DNA of 64,000 nucleotides from Pseudoalteromonas rubra. GTDB lineage: Bacteria > Pseudomonadota > Gammaproteobacteria > Enterobacterales > Alteromonadaceae. Below, piece by piece: positions 47,441 through 56,737 of the stretch (positions are counted from its first letter, which is position 1; the number at the start of each line of letters is the position of its first letter). The DNA is taken from assembly GCF_001482385.1 (NCBI RefSeq), contig NZ_CP013611.1, positions 2,356,001 through 2,420,000 of the forward strand, given 5' to 3'. The notes under the pieces were generated by a model. It was not told the origin of the DNA. It saw nothing but the letters and a program-made list of their open reading frames with translations, and searched no databases. The translations under genes and the position numbers were made by a program.

Positions 47441-48325
47441 TTATTCTGGTGTGTCTTGTTCCTCACATTCCTTTTCGGACAAACAGGCAGTAAATTCAGC
47501 ACCTAACAGCACCACCATCCAGGACAAGTAAACCCACACAAACAAAATAGGCACTGTCGCCAAGGCACCGTAGATCACCTCATACGAGGGGAAATGGCTG
47601 ATATACAGGGCAAAGCCTTTTTTAGTCAGCTCAAACAATAAAGCCGCAAAAAATGCCCCGGGTATCGCTGCCTGATAAGACACGCGTGTATTTGGTACTA
47701 AAGTATAGAGCATAAAAAAGCCTGCCATGGAAATAACATAGGGCAAAAGCTTCAATAAAAAGCCACTAAAGCCCGGGATCCCCTGATCGGCAAACGATAC
47801 CAAAGACACAATATAAGAGGTCACCCCAATACTGGCTCCCAACAATACCGGCCCCAGTGTCAGTACCATCCAGTATATCGCGAAGGAAATCATCATCGGC
47901 CGGGACTTTTCCACTCGCCAGATACGATTGAGGGCAGCGTCCACATTGCGGATCAACAACAGGGCAACGGCTGTCAAAAAGCCAATCCCCACCGCAGTCA
48001 TCTGATTGGCATTGCCGGTAAAAGCACTGATATGGGCTTTAATGGTGTCAGTCGAAGTCGGCACAAAATTCGTAAAGATGAAATGTTCTATGGCGTCTCG
48101 TGTATCCTGAAAGCCCGGGAACGCCGTAAATATCGCCACCCCAACCGCCACCAGCGGGATCAAAGACAGCAAGGTGACGTAGGCCAGATAACCGGCATTG
48201 ATCATGAGCTGATCTTGCTGGCAGCGCTGGTAAAAACGCAGCCACCAGAGCGGCTGAGCGCTTAAAAATAGCTTGCCCTGCTGCCTCAGATGCAACAGGC
48301 GCTGTAACCACAATTCATTCATCAT
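47441..48325 (-). CDS. YihY/BrkB family inner-membrane protein
   Basis: Polytopic membrane protein of the YihY/virulence factor BrkB family, once misassigned as RNase BN. The 294 residues have about six helices. Family segments include YLAYVTLLSLIPLVAV, FIFTNFVPTSTDTI, LTAVALLLIRNVDAALNRIWRVEKSRP and the C-terminal YGALATVPILFVWVYLSWMVVLLGAEF. The function is unknown. It is the first gene of the yihY-pip-dtd group; its ribosome binding site is weak. Confidence 0.9.
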   Translation of the reverse strand: MMNELWLQRLLHLRQQGKLFLSAQPLWWLRFYQRCQQDQLMINAGYLAYVTLLSLIPLVAVGVAIFTAFPGFQDTRDAIEHFIFTNFVPTSTDTIKAHISAFTGNANQMTAVGIGFLTAVALLLIRNVDAALNRIWRVEKSRPMMISFAIYWMVLTLGPVLLGASIGVTSYIVSLVSFADQGIPGFSGFLLKLLPYVISMAGFFMLYTLVPNTRVSYQAAIPGAFFAALLFELTKKGFALYISHFPSYEVIYGALATVPILFVWVYLSWMVVLLGAEFTACLSEKECEEQDTPE

Positions 48326-48433
48326 TACACAGGTTTACAGAGTGAGTTTTGCACATCTTACCAATCCCAGTCATAATTCATAGAGTCTCAATTAAGTATA
48401 AGCCGTTCTGTTTCAACCGCATTAGGAAAGCCG

Positions 48434-49096
48434 ATGAACAATTCTGTGATAAAAAAGAGCCTCGTCATCTTCACCCTGTGTTTGCTCAGTGCCTGTCAAA
48501 GTGCCTACTATGCCGCCTGGGAAAAAGTGGGTGTGCACAAGCGTGAAATCTTAGTCGATCGGGTGGAAAATACCAAAGCAGCACAGCAAGCCACACAGCA
48601 GGAATTCCAGTCTGCACTGGAGCGCCTGACGGCCCTTATCAACTTTAACGGTGGTGAGTTGCAAAGTGTCTATGAACAACTCAATGATGACTATCTCGCC
48701 AGTGAAGCCGCCGCGCAGGATGTCCGTACCAACATAGACAAGGTCGAGGATGTTGCAGAAGCCTTGTTTGCTGAATGGCAGGACGAGCTGACGCAGTATT
48801 CAAGCGCCAAACTGAAACGTCAGAGTGAACAAAAGCTCCGTCAGACCCAACGTCAATTTGATAAGCTACTGCGTTCAATGCGTGCCAGTGAAGCAAAAAT
48901 GCAGCCCGTACTGGATTCTCTAAAAGACAACGTGCTGTACTTAAAACACAATCTCAATGCGCAAGCGATTGCTGCCATCAAGGGCGAGTTTAGTGGATTA
49001 AAACGCGATATTCAGTCGCTGATCACCGATATGAATCGCTCTATTGAGGATTCAAATGCCTTCATTGCCAGTATGAATAATGCCAACCAGCCATAA
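48434..49096 (+). CDS. DUF2959 family lipoprotein
   Basis: The 220 residues start with a lipoprotein signal (lipobox LLSAC, Cys21). The rest is almost entirely helical coiled coil (about 40-215), rich in Gln, Glu, Lys and Ala, with YYAAWEKVGVHKREILVDRV typical of DUF2959. The role is unknown; such proteins are thought to be envelope-associated. AGGAAAG precedes the ATG. A stem CAGCAACGG / CCGTTGCTG (49112-49146) follows. Confidence 0.88.
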   Translation: MNNSVIKKSLVIFTLCLLSACQSAYYAAWEKVGVHKREILVDRVENTKAAQQATQQEFQSALERLTALINFNGGELQSVYEQLNDDYLASEAAAQDVRTNIDKVEDVAEALFAEWQDELTQYSSAKLKRQSEQKLRQTQRQFDKLLRSMRASEAKMQPVLDSLKDNVLYLKHNLNAQAIAAIKGEFSGLKRDIQSLITDMNRSIEDSNAFIASMNNANQP

Positions 49097-49150
49097 ACGA
49101 GACGCCATGTTCAGCAACGGTTAGCGCTGTCTGTTCGCCGTTGCTGCTGG

Positions 49151-49825
49151 TTATTCAGCATAGATCACCTGCAAATCACAGTTAAAAATGGGAATGGCTG
49201 CATAACTGCGATGGCCCATTACCTGGTATGTGACCGCAGGTTTCTCACCAAACCTGGTTTTCACAGTATGCGAAGTCATCTGATAGGCTTGTTGCATCGC
49301 GCCACGACCATCATTCCAGATCAGCGTTAAATAGGGGGCATTGTATTGCCACTGCCCTTGCGTCGCAGTCCCGGAGAGAACCCAGTCTCCGCTCGTCTTC
49401 AGCTCAATCTGAAAAGCGTCCATCGCGCAGTCGTGGGAATGGAGCACTTCTGGCAAGCTCACCGACGTCTTATTACCCGGAAAGTACAAACCGTAGTTGC
49501 CCTCGCTGAAACGATGAAATTCGCCGTTAAAATCCTGCACATCGAGCCCAGCGTATCCTAACGCATGGACCATCTCAGACAATTGTGAGATCAGAACCAC
49601 ATTTTGGTCTGCGGGAAAACGATTCAGGCGGACAGTATCACCATCACTGTTGTATTCTGGGGGCACCGGCAGGTCATTCAAGACATAGTGTATATTGGCC
49701 TGCTCTAACTGGCTGACCAATCTTTGCTGTTGTGTGTCGTCCAAAGATGTGTGGAATACGTGTACCACAGGGTGTGTACTGCAGGCGCTCAATAACACAC
49801 ATCCAGCCACTGACCATACTTTCAT
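49151..49825 (-). CDS. Putative lipoprotein, family not recognised
   Basis: A 224-residue product with a lipoprotein signal (LLSAC, Cys15). It has three further Cys, of which the two in HDCAMDAF and FNCDLQ could pair. The mature part mixes alpha and beta (LVSQLEQANIHYVLNDLPVPPEY...). The N-terminal half looks like a SPOR/OmpA-adjacent type fold in that it compares short values (NVVLISQLSEMVHALGY), but I cannot name a family. AGGGATC precedes the ATG. It is convergent with DUF2959. Confidence 0.65.
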   Translation of the reverse strand: MKVWSVAGCVLLSACSTHPVVHVFHTSLDDTQQQRLVSQLEQANIHYVLNDLPVPPEYNSDGDTVRLNRFPADQNVVLISQLSEMVHALGYAGLDVQDFNGEFHRFSEGNYGLYFPGNKTSVSLPEVLHSHDCAMDAFQIELKTSGDWVLSGTATQGQWQYNAPYLTLIWNDGRGAMQQAYQMTSHTVKTRFGEKPAVTYQVMGHRSYAAIPIFNCDLQVIYAE

Positions 49826-49909
49826 GAAAGATCCCTGTTCTTGTTATTATGGTCTGAGTAAACCACAGCAGCCTGACACCGGTCCATTGGGTCATCGCCA
49901 CTCCCGGCA

Positions 49910-50182
49910 TCAGTGGCTGCGCGTCAGCCAATTTTGTACCGCCGATTTGGGATAGACAATTTCTTTAAACAGACGGTGGCGCTCAAACGTCAGGTCACTT
50001 TCCTGGCTGGGTAAGCCGGCTTGTACCTGGCTATGATGTTCATTGAATCGTGAGATCAGTGTCAATTTGTCCAGGCCCTGATTGAGCTGAGTATTGAGAT
50101 AGCCACGCACATCATCTGCTGTCATTAATCCGGATGCCTCTAAGTTCATCAGATCTTTTTTTAATACAGAACGGATCCCCAT
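49910..50182 (-). CDS. Small protein of unknown function
   Basis: A 90-residue, probably cytosolic helical protein: MGIRSVLKKDLMNLEASGLMTADDVRGYL at the start, no Cys, one C-terminal Trp (VQNWLTRSH). CAGGAGA lies 8 bases before the ATG, so it is likely translated. I do not recognise a family. It is convergent with nothing and upstream of the lipoprotein gene on the same strand, 84 bases apart. Confidence 0.6.
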   Translation of the reverse strand: MGIRSVLKKDLMNLEASGLMTADDVRGYLNTQLNQGLDKLTLISRFNEHHSQVQAGLPSQESDLTFERHRLFKEIVYPKSAVQNWLTRSH

Positions 50183-50388
50183 GGTGTGTCTCCTGTTGTC
50201 ATAATTTACAAAAGCCGCAGCGACTGACTGCTAAAAGCGACGGCTCAAAACCGCCCGACTCCGATCGGCGTGCAAGATACACACCAAATGCTGCAATTAC
50301 ATTAAAGACACTGTGATCAGCGAAAAAGTTTCGTGGTTCACCGCAGCGTCGCGCTATACTGTCGCAAAACATCCAGTGAGGTTGTGAT

Positions 50389-50787
50389 ATGAATCAAGAA
50401 TATATCGAAATAGAGCTTGAAGAAGAGCCAATTGAACTTTGTAACCTGTTAAAAGTATTAGACTTTGCAGAGAGTGGCGGACAAGCTAAGCAGCTGATTG
50501 CGGCTGGATTTGTGGGTGTCAACGGCGAGCTTTGTACGGTTAAACGCAAGAAGCTATACGCCGGAGACACCCTCTATTTTAACGAAGAAACCTTTATGCT
50601 GACCCTGGCAGAGGGCGCCGTGCCCGCCGAGCGCAGCCAGCCTAATCCACCCGCGGCGCACCAAAACAGTGCACCTCAAGCCTCTGACAAAGGCAAAAAG
50701 CCAAGCCAGTCTGGCAAAAAGAAACGCAATAAGCGAAAAAACAACGTCGACAGCGTGACGGGTCGAAAGCCCATTTCGTTCGGATAA
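50389..50787 (+). CDS. S4-domain RNA-binding protein (YbcJ-like)
   Basis: The 132 residues contain an S4 RNA-binding domain (about 16-68: IELCNLLKVLDFAESGGQAKQLIAAGFVGVNGE), like the 70-residue E. coli YbcJ. A long Lys/Gln/Ser-rich basic tail (about 85-132, GKKPSQSGKKKRNKRKNN) is additional. It may bind structured RNA, for example ribosomal RNA. GAGG lies 8 bases before the ATG. The next gene starts 15 bases later, so they are probably co-transcribed. Confidence 0.85.
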   Translation: MNQEYIEIELEEEPIELCNLLKVLDFAESGGQAKQLIAAGFVGVNGELCTVKRKKLYAGDTLYFNEETFMLTLAEGAVPAERSQPNPPAAHQNSAPQASDKGKKPSQSGKKKRNKRKNNVDSVTGRKPISFG

Positions 50788-50802
50788 CCGGGAGCACACG
50801 GA

Positions 50803-51243
50803 GTGAGTATCTGGTACCGCCCAATTACGTTAGCACAATGTCAAACGCTGGATGAAGGACTTCATCAAAAAGGCACGCTCATGCAAACGCTCGGGATCGC
50901 CATCAGTGAAATTGGCGATGATTATTTGGTTGCCACCATGCCGGCAACCCCTGCACATCATAACCCGCTGGGCATGGTACACGGTGGCGCCAACGTCGCA
51001 CTGGCCGAGACCGTTGCTAGTTATGCGGCCAACTTTGTAGTCGACTTTGAGCGCTTTTACTGTGTCGGGCAGGAGATCAACGCGAATCACCTGAAAGCAT
51101 CACGCAATGGCATCCTCACCGCAACGGCACGGCCTTTACATTTGGGCCGCCGTACCTCCGTCTGGGAAGTGAAAATCGTTAATGCCCGTGGCGAGCTCTG
51201 CTGTGTCGCCCGTATGACTGCTGCAGTCGTTGAACGTCGATAA
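50803..51243 (+). CDS. Hotdog-fold thioesterase (YdiI/MenI-like)
   Basis: Acyl-CoA thioesterase of the PaaI/YdiI type, 146 residues. The catalytic region HNPLGMVHGGANVALAETVASYAA (about 47-70) with the acidic Glu is plain, followed by INANHLKASRNGILTATARPLHLGRRT. The substrate is not predictable; YdiI acts on 1,4-dihydroxy-2-naphthoyl-CoA. The GTG start at 50803 is supported by GGGAG a few bases upstream. Confidence 0.85.
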   Translation: MSIWYRPITLAQCQTLDEGLHQKGTLMQTLGIAISEIGDDYLVATMPATPAHHNPLGMVHGGANVALAETVASYAANFVVDFERFYCVGQEINANHLKASRNGILTATARPLHLGRRTSVWEVKIVNARGELCCVARMTAAVVERR

Positions 51244-51328
51244 CAATAACGTCTGTTTGATGTAGCGCAACGCTTTTTATTGTTTAAAACCGCACAATGA
51301 ACTTAGCCCAAACCCGGAGGCTAAGATC

Positions 51329-51553
51329 GTGAGCACACAAAAACGTCTGATTGTTATTCTTCACTGTGTCATTGTGTGTGGACTGTTGCTCATTTTTACA
51401 GGCCACACGCTGCTAAGTGCACAGTGGCTGACTGAGCTGGGGCCCACAGGTTACGTATTGGGCGCAGCCTGTATTGCCGTTGGCCTGATCTGTTCATTAC
51501 CAACCAAGATTTACCTGACAATTTTGCTGATGCGCAGAGAAAAGCCAGACTGA
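51329..51553 (+). CDS. Small two-helix membrane protein
   Basis: A 74-residue product with two membrane helices (about 7-28 and 41-66) joined by a short loop with GPTGY. It has a basic N-terminus and tail (MRREKPD). The GTG start has a good GGAGG site 7 bases upstream. I do not recognise the family, and the function is unknown. Confidence 0.7.
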   Translation: MSTQKRLIVILHCVIVCGLLLIFTGHTLLSAQWLTELGPTGYVLGAACIAVGLICSLPTKIYLTILLMRREKPD

Positions 51554-51649
51554 TTCGGGTTACAGGATATCTCCCATCCAGCCAGTTTTTGCCTAAGCGC
51601 AGGCATTTCGTTACACTTTTGCCTTTCAGCCGCTCACTCACACAGTATC

Positions 51650-52741
51650 ATGGACCATGTAGAAACAGTCATCATTGGCGCAGGCGTTATTGGCCTAGCC
51701 ATTGCTGCACGCCTCAGTCAGACCCGCTCCGTCCTGGTCATCGACCAGATGGGGCAATTTGGCGAACACACCAGTAGCCGTAACAGCGAAGTGATCCACG
51801 CCGGGCTCTATTACGACGAACACAGCCTCAAAGCACACTTGTGTGTCCGCGGTAAGGCCTTATTATACGCCCATTGCGCGCGTTTCCATGTACCTGTAAA
51901 GCAACTAGGTAAAATCCTGTTTGCCCGCACAGCGGCAGAATACGATAAACTGGCTGCCATCGAAGCGCAGGCAAAACGCAATGGGGTTGACGATCTGACG
52001 CCGCTCAGTCAGACCCAGGTTGGGGATATGGCACCAGGATTATCTGCCAGCGCTGCGCTGTTTTCTCCATCCACAGGCATTATCGACAGTCATCAGTTTA
52101 TGCTGTCACTGGTTCATCAATTAGAGCAAGCTGGTGGCAATCTGGTCTGTCACACGCGTTTTGATTCTGCTGAACACACAACCAGTGGGTTTCACATTAC
52201 GCTGGATTGTGACGGAGAAGCCTTTGCGCTTAGCTGCGATACGCTGATCAATGCTGGAGGTCTGTTTGCACAGGATAATGCTAAACGCATCAATGGGCTG
52301 AGAGAACGCCACATTCCACAAAGCCACCTGTGTCGCGGTCAGTATTTCTCTTATCAGGGCCATCACCCATTCAGTAATCTCATTTATCCGATGCCTGAAC
52401 AACATGGTTTAGGGATCCACGCAACGTTAGACATGGCCGGCCAGCTGAGATTTGGCCCTGACACACACTTTATTGATCACCTCGATTACCAACTTGACCC
52501 CGATGCCAAGGCCCGCTTTGTTGAGGCCATACAAAGCTACTGGCCCGCGCTGGACCCTGAGCGGCTAAAGCCGGACTATGCCGGGATCAGGCCTAAGCTG
52601 TCTCGGGACAAAGGACAGGATTTTGTAATTGAGGGACATCAGCACCATCAGATCAATGGACTCATCAACCTGTTTGGTATCGAATCACCCGGACTCACCG
52701 CCAGCCTGGCGATCGCCGAGTATGTCGAAGCGCAGCTCTGA
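51650..52741 (+). CDS. FAD-dependent oxidoreductase, L-2-hydroxyglutarate oxidase-like
   Basis: The 363 residues form a DAO-type flavoprotein: FAD-binding VIIGAGVIGLAIAARL (about 7-22), the SSRNSEVIHAGLYY segment typical of L-2-hydroxyglutarate dehydrogenases (about 43-56), TLINAGGLFAQ, and the C-terminal GIRPKLSR...FGIESPGLTASLAIAEYV. It is shorter than E. coli LhgO (422), so the true substrate may be a related 2-hydroxy acid. It has no strong ribosome binding site. The convergent DUF4124 gene ends 3 bases after it. Confidence 0.85.
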   Translation: MDHVETVIIGAGVIGLAIAARLSQTRSVLVIDQMGQFGEHTSSRNSEVIHAGLYYDEHSLKAHLCVRGKALLYAHCARFHVPVKQLGKILFARTAAEYDKLAAIEAQAKRNGVDDLTPLSQTQVGDMAPGLSASAALFSPSTGIIDSHQFMLSLVHQLEQAGGNLVCHTRFDSAEHTTSGFHITLDCDGEAFALSCDTLINAGGLFAQDNAKRINGLRERHIPQSHLCRGQYFSYQGHHPFSNLIYPMPEQHGLGIHATLDMAGQLRFGPDTHFIDHLDYQLDPDAKARFVEAIQSYWPALDPERLKPDYAGIRPKLSRDKGQDFVIEGHQHHQINGLINLFGIESPGLTASLAIAEYVEAQL

Positions 52742-52743
52742 GG

Positions 52744-53253
52744 CTATAGTTCCTCCAGCTTTTTACTGCGTTCCTGCATCAGTTTTTCGATGTTCTGCGC
52801 GTCCTGCACCAACTTTTTGATGTCGGCCGGGCTCATGTTCGCCGGCAGATCTTTGGGAATGCGGCCGGCATCCTGCTGCACTTTAAGCTGTTTAAGAATG
52901 TCGGTATTTTCGGCTGCCATAATGGTTATTTTGCTGGGGTCTAAAGTCATTTCTTCACTTTGCCCACGGGCATTCGGTCGATCTGAATAGTGCCAGTTGC
53001 CCTGTGCATCTTGCCATTTGTAGATTTTACCAGGCTGCTTCTGTGCTGCCTGCGCATCGGAACTACTCACCATATCCACGGCTTTGTCCAGCTGCTGCTT
53101 TGACTCATCGAGCATGTGCTGAGCCTGAGTTTGCGCTTTACCCAGAATATCATCCAGGCTCAACCAGGTACGCCCGTCTGGGCGCTTGAGAACGAACAGC
53201 GACGCCACGCCGACCAGCATCACCATAATTAACAGATAACTTGCGTACTTCAT
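52744..53253 (-). CDS. DUF4124 domain protein
   Basis: The 169 residues begin with a membrane anchor or uncleaved signal (about 4-22), then a linker with coiled-coil tendency, and the DUF4124 core IYKWQDAQGNWHYSDRPNA (about 87-105), a short beta unit common in envelope proteins. The C-terminus is helical. The function is unknown. The start codon overlaps the stop of the preceding gene (ATGA), indicating coupling. Confidence 0.85.
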   Translation of the reverse strand: MKYASYLLIMVMLVGVASLFVLKRPDGRTWLSLDDILGKAQTQAQHMLDESKQQLDKAVDMVSSSDAQAAQKQPGKIYKWQDAQGNWHYSDRPNARGQSEEMTLDPSKITIMAAENTDILKQLKVQQDAGRIPKDLPANMSPADIKKLVQDAQNIEKLMQERSKKLEEL

Positions 53254-54029
53254 TGCGGCACTCCTTTTATATCGAGGCCATACTTTAACAGTATAGAGTG
53301 ATATTCGGTAGAGTGACGAAAGCGCACAAAGAAATCACGAAATTGCGCACAGCCACGTAACCCCAGTTTGGAATGATTAAATTGTAATTGCAAAGGCGCG
53401 GTATCCACCACGTTATGTACCTTGAGCGCACTGACAAACTTAGGGTTACTCAATTGCAGCCAGCGAATTGCAGGCAAACTCATCACAGCAAAGCGCCGAT
53501 CCTCTTTTACCGGCGAAGCCAGCGCAGCCAGCATCTCTCGCTCTGAATAAAACAGTTTCTGTTGCAACTCCCCCCGTGTCAGTGCCTGCTCAACGGTCGG
53601 GTAGGTATAACCAAACCGGCCAAGCATAATAAACCCCAGATAGTCCTGTTCGGGCGCTCTTGCCCCCTGATGTGTAACCAACACATCCTCTACCCAATAT
53701 AATCCCGGGCTCCAGCACATGGGCTTATTCCCGCGATACCAGGATTCAGACTCCATTCGTACATGTATCTGCTCCTGGCTGATCAGCTTTTTCGACCGCT
53801 CTTCCGGGATATACGCTATCTGAACCGGCTGACCATCCAGAGTAAAATTGGCCAACAGCTCGGGTAACACGCCAGGCCGGGCTGGGTCACCGGTGACAAA
53901 CGGTGGAAACGCGTTATACGGTAAAGCGACACGCAAGACCGGCGGGTCAGCCCCACTCAATGACTGAGCACTGAGGCTTCCCGATACCAACCACCACAAC
54001 AAACCAACCAGACAGTAAATTGGGCGCAT
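53250..54029 (-). CDS. Periplasmic solute-binding-like protein (SBP_bac_3 type)
   Basis: From the ATG at 54029 the protein has 259 residues with a signal peptide (about 1-21, ending SLSAQS). The fold looks like a bacterial extracellular solute-binding protein family 3 domain: LRVALPYNAFPPFVTGDPARPGVLPELLANF at the start, and ERSKKLISQEQIHVRMESESWY. No ABC permease or kinase is nearby, as is common for such orphan proteins in marine gammaproteobacteria. The ligand is unknown. The frame continues upstream, but GCAGG near 54029 favours this start. Confidence 0.72.
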   Translation of the reverse strand: MRPIYCLVGLLWWLVSGSLSAQSLSGADPPVLRVALPYNAFPPFVTGDPARPGVLPELLANFTLDGQPVQIAYIPEERSKKLISQEQIHVRMESESWYRGNKPMCWSPGLYWVEDVLVTHQGARAPEQDYLGFIMLGRFGYTYPTVEQALTRGELQQKLFYSEREMLAALASPVKEDRRFAVMSLPAIRWLQLSNPKFVSALKVHNVVDTAPLQLQFNHSKLGLRGCAQFRDFFVRFRHSTEYHSILLKYGLDIKGVPQ

Positions 54030-54153
54030 CTCATTTACCTGCTCATTTCCTTCATGAGTCACAGTGTAGCTTTTGTGACTCAATAGTGACAAAAAAGCGG
54101 ACTGAGCTAAGTTGCAAAGTCCGCTGTTTATATGCTTTCAGACAATACGATTG

Positions 54154-54894
54154 CTATATACCGTCGCCATCAATGTGCAAGCCACACTCCCGGTTCAAGC
54201 CAAAGAAACGTGTATCTTCCTCGCTCATGCCCGGCTCAAGTTTACGGGTGGTATGAACATCGCCCATAGATACATAGCCTTCATCCCATAGCGGATGGTA
54301 AGACAAACCATGTTTAGTCAGATACTGATACACATCGCGGTTGTGCCAGTCGATGATAGGGTACACTTTCACCGTGCCACGGCTGATCTCTAAGATCTGC
54401 TTGTCCGCGCGGGTCGAAGATTGCTGTCGACGTAAGCCACTAAACCAGGTCCCGGCCTGTAGTTCGTTCAGTGCACGAGTCATCGGCTCAACCTTATTCA
54501 AGGTGTTATAGCGCTTGATGCCCTCTTCACCCTGCTCCCACAGCTTGCCATATTTGGCTTCCTGCCACGCCGGCCCCTGTGCAGCGCGATACACTTTCAG
54601 ATTCAGCTGCAGCTGTTCCGTCAGTTCATCAATAAAGCGATACGTTTCCGGGAACAAATAGCCGGTATCTGTCAGAACCACCGGGATATCCGGACGCTGA
54701 CGGGTTACTAAGTGCAGCATCACCGCTGCCTGGATCCCAAAACTGGATGATAAAATGGGGTTATCTGGCAAATTTTCCAGTGCCCAGATAACGCGATCTT
54801 CGACACTTTTTTGCGCCAGCATGCCATTGGCATCATTCAATAAAGCCTGTTGTGAGGCCTTATCCAACGTCAGGATTTGTTTAAAGTCACTCAT
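54154..54894 (-). CDS. cysH: Phosphoadenylyl-sulfate reductase
   Basis: Reduces PAPS to sulfite with thioredoxin or glutaredoxin in sulfate assimilation. The 246 residues match Cys[46 protein letters not shown], and the single catalytic Cys in [11 protein letters not shown] at the C-terminus are visible. The absence of the CCxxRK motifs shows it is a PAPS, not an APS, reductase. It lies 64 bases after cysI, completing cysJIH. Confidence 0.96.
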   Translation of the reverse strand: MSDFKQILTLDKASQQALLNDANGMLAQKSVEDRVIWALENLPDNPILSSSFGIQAAVMLHLVTRQRPDIPVVLTDTGYLFPETYRFIDELTEQLQLNLKVYRAAQGPAWQEAKYGKLWEQGEEGIKRYNTLNKVEPMTRALNELQAGTWFSGLRRQQSSTRADKQILEISRGTVKVYPIIDWHNRDVYQYLTKHGLSYHPLWDEGYVSMGDVHTTRKLEPGMSEEDTRFFGLNRECGLHIDGDGI

Positions 54895-54958
54895 TACTCA
54901 TTCCCAGTATTCCACCACCGCTAAAAGCCGTGGTCAGGGGCGCTGAGCGCCCACTTCA

Positions 54959-56683
54959 TTATGCATGGAAGTCGGTTTTAGACACCTTCACTTCCGCCAC
55001 AATTTCCTTACGGATCACAAAGTCACCAAAACACTCTTCCGGCTGACGCTCTTTGGCCCACTGACCAATCAACTCGTCCAGCGCTGGCAGGTATACGTCT
55101 TCACCCACGTTTTCTAAATACAGTTTCGGGATCCGCGTACCTGCACGATTACCACCCAGATAAACGTTATACTTTCCAGGTCCTTTACCGACAAAGCCAA
55201 TTTCTGCCAGCATGGCGCGGCCACAGCCGTTCGGACAACCGACAACACGTAAAATGATGTCATCATCAGCAATCTCATGCTTCGCCAGGATCGCTTCGGT
55301 TTTTTCAATCAGGTCAGGCAGGTAACGCTCTGCTTCCGCCATCGCCAACGGACAAGTCGGCAATGAGACACAGGCCATTGAGTTCTTGCGCTGCTCTGTA
55401 TGCCCCTCATCAATCAGACCGTGTTCGCGTGCCAGCTGTTCAATTTCTGCTTTTTGCTCTGCCGGCACACCCGCGATGATCAGGTTTTGGTTTGCTGTCA
55501 TGCGGAAATCCCCCTGGTGGATCTCGGCGATCTTGCGACACCCTGTCTTCAGTGGTTTATCTGGATAATCCAGGATCCGGCCGCTTTGAATAAAGACCGT
55601 CAGGTGGTGCTTACCATCTATCCCTTCTACCCAGCCAATGCGGTCACCACGGTGGGTGAACTCATACGGACGGCTTGGACCAAATGTCACACCCGCGCGC
55701 TTTTCAACCTCCGCTTTGAACGTATCCGTACCAAAGGTATCCAGCGTATATTTGGTTTTTGCATTCTTACGGTTAGCGCGGTTACCCCAGTCACGCTGAA
55801 CACCAACTACATGCTCAGCCACAGCTAAGGTGTCATCCAGGCTGATAAAGCCAAAGTCATCGGCCTTACGTGGATAGGTATTTACGTCCCCATGGGTCAT
55901 GGCCAGACCACCGCCCACCAGGACGTTAAAGCCCACCAGCTTGCCATCTTCGGCAATGGCCACAAAGTTCAGGTCATTGGCATGCACATCCACTTCGTTA
56001 TTCGGCGGAATAGTCACTGTGGTTTTGAACTTACGCGGCAGGTAAGTGCTACCTAACACAGGCTCTTCTTCAGTGGTTTCCTGCTTTTCGCCATTGAGCC
56101 AGATCTCGGCATAAGCACGGGTTTTTGGCAGCAAGTGCTCTGAGATGCGTGCCGCCCACTCATAAGCTTCCTGATGCAGTTCAGACTCAACCGGGTTGGT
56201 GGTACACAGGACGTTACGGTTTACGTCACCTGCGGTGGCGATGGAGTCAATGCCCACATCGTTCAGAGTCAGGTGCATCTCTTTAATATGTGGCTTCAAC
56301 ACACCGTGGAACTGGAAAGTCTGACGCGTGGTCAGACGAATGCTGCCATACTCAGTTTTTTCTTCCGCAAATTTGTCGATCGCCAGCCACTGATGTGGCT
56401 TGATGATCCCGCCCGGCATCCGCGCACGCAGCATCACGTTGTGCATCGGCTCAAGCTTCTGCTTGATACGTTCAGCACGGATATCACGGTCATCCTGCTG
56501 ATACATGCCGTGGAAACGGATCAACTGGAAATTGTCGGCAGTGAATCCACCGGTCAGCTGATCGCCCAGGTCGGTTTTAATGGTGCCACGCAGCAGGTTG
56601 CTCTGAGTTTTCAAACGCTCGTTATCAGACAGTTTGGCGTTTGGGTCGAGCTTACTGTTGGGTTTGTAATCGCTATTGCTCAT
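54959..56683 (-). CDS. cysI: Sulfite reductase (NADPH) hemoprotein beta subunit
   Basis: Siroheme and 4Fe-4S enzyme that reduces sulfite to sulfide with electrons from CysJ. The 574 residues have the two sulfite-reductase repeats. Cluster/siroheme ligands are in [20 protein letters not shown] and [22 protein letters not shown] precedes the ATG. The operon order cysJ-cysI-cysH is the same as in E. coli. Confidence 0.97.
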   Translation of the reverse strand: MSNSDYKPNSKLDPNAKLSDNERLKTQSNLLRGTIKTDLGDQLTGGFTADNFQLIRFHGMYQQDDRDIRAERIKQKLEPMHNVMLRARMPGGIIKPHQWLAIDKFAEEKTEYGSIRLTTRQTFQFHGVLKPHIKEMHLTLNDVGIDSIATAGDVNRNVLCTTNPVESELHQEAYEWAARISEHLLPKTRAYAEIWLNGEKQETTEEEPVLGSTYLPRKFKTTVTIPPNNEVDVHANDLNFVAIAEDGKLVGFNVLVGGGLAMTHGDVNTYPRKADDFGFISLDDTLAVAEHVVGVQRDWGNRANRKNAKTKYTLDTFGTDTFKAEVEKRAGVTFGPSRPYEFTHRGDRIGWVEGIDGKHHLTVFIQSGRILDYPDKPLKTGCRKIAEIHQGDFRMTANQNLIIAGVPAEQKAEIEQLAREHGLIDEGHTEQRKNSMACVSLPTCPLAMAEAERYLPDLIEKTEAILAKHEIADDDIILRVVGCPNGCGRAMLAEIGFVGKGPGKYNVYLGGNRAGTRIPKLYLENVGEDVYLPALDELIGQWAKERQPEECFGDFVIRKEIVAEVKVSKTDFHA

Positions 56684-56737
56684 CTTTATTCCTAAATTCT
56701 TACACTGTGACGGTGTGTACAGACTAATCCCGCAGGA

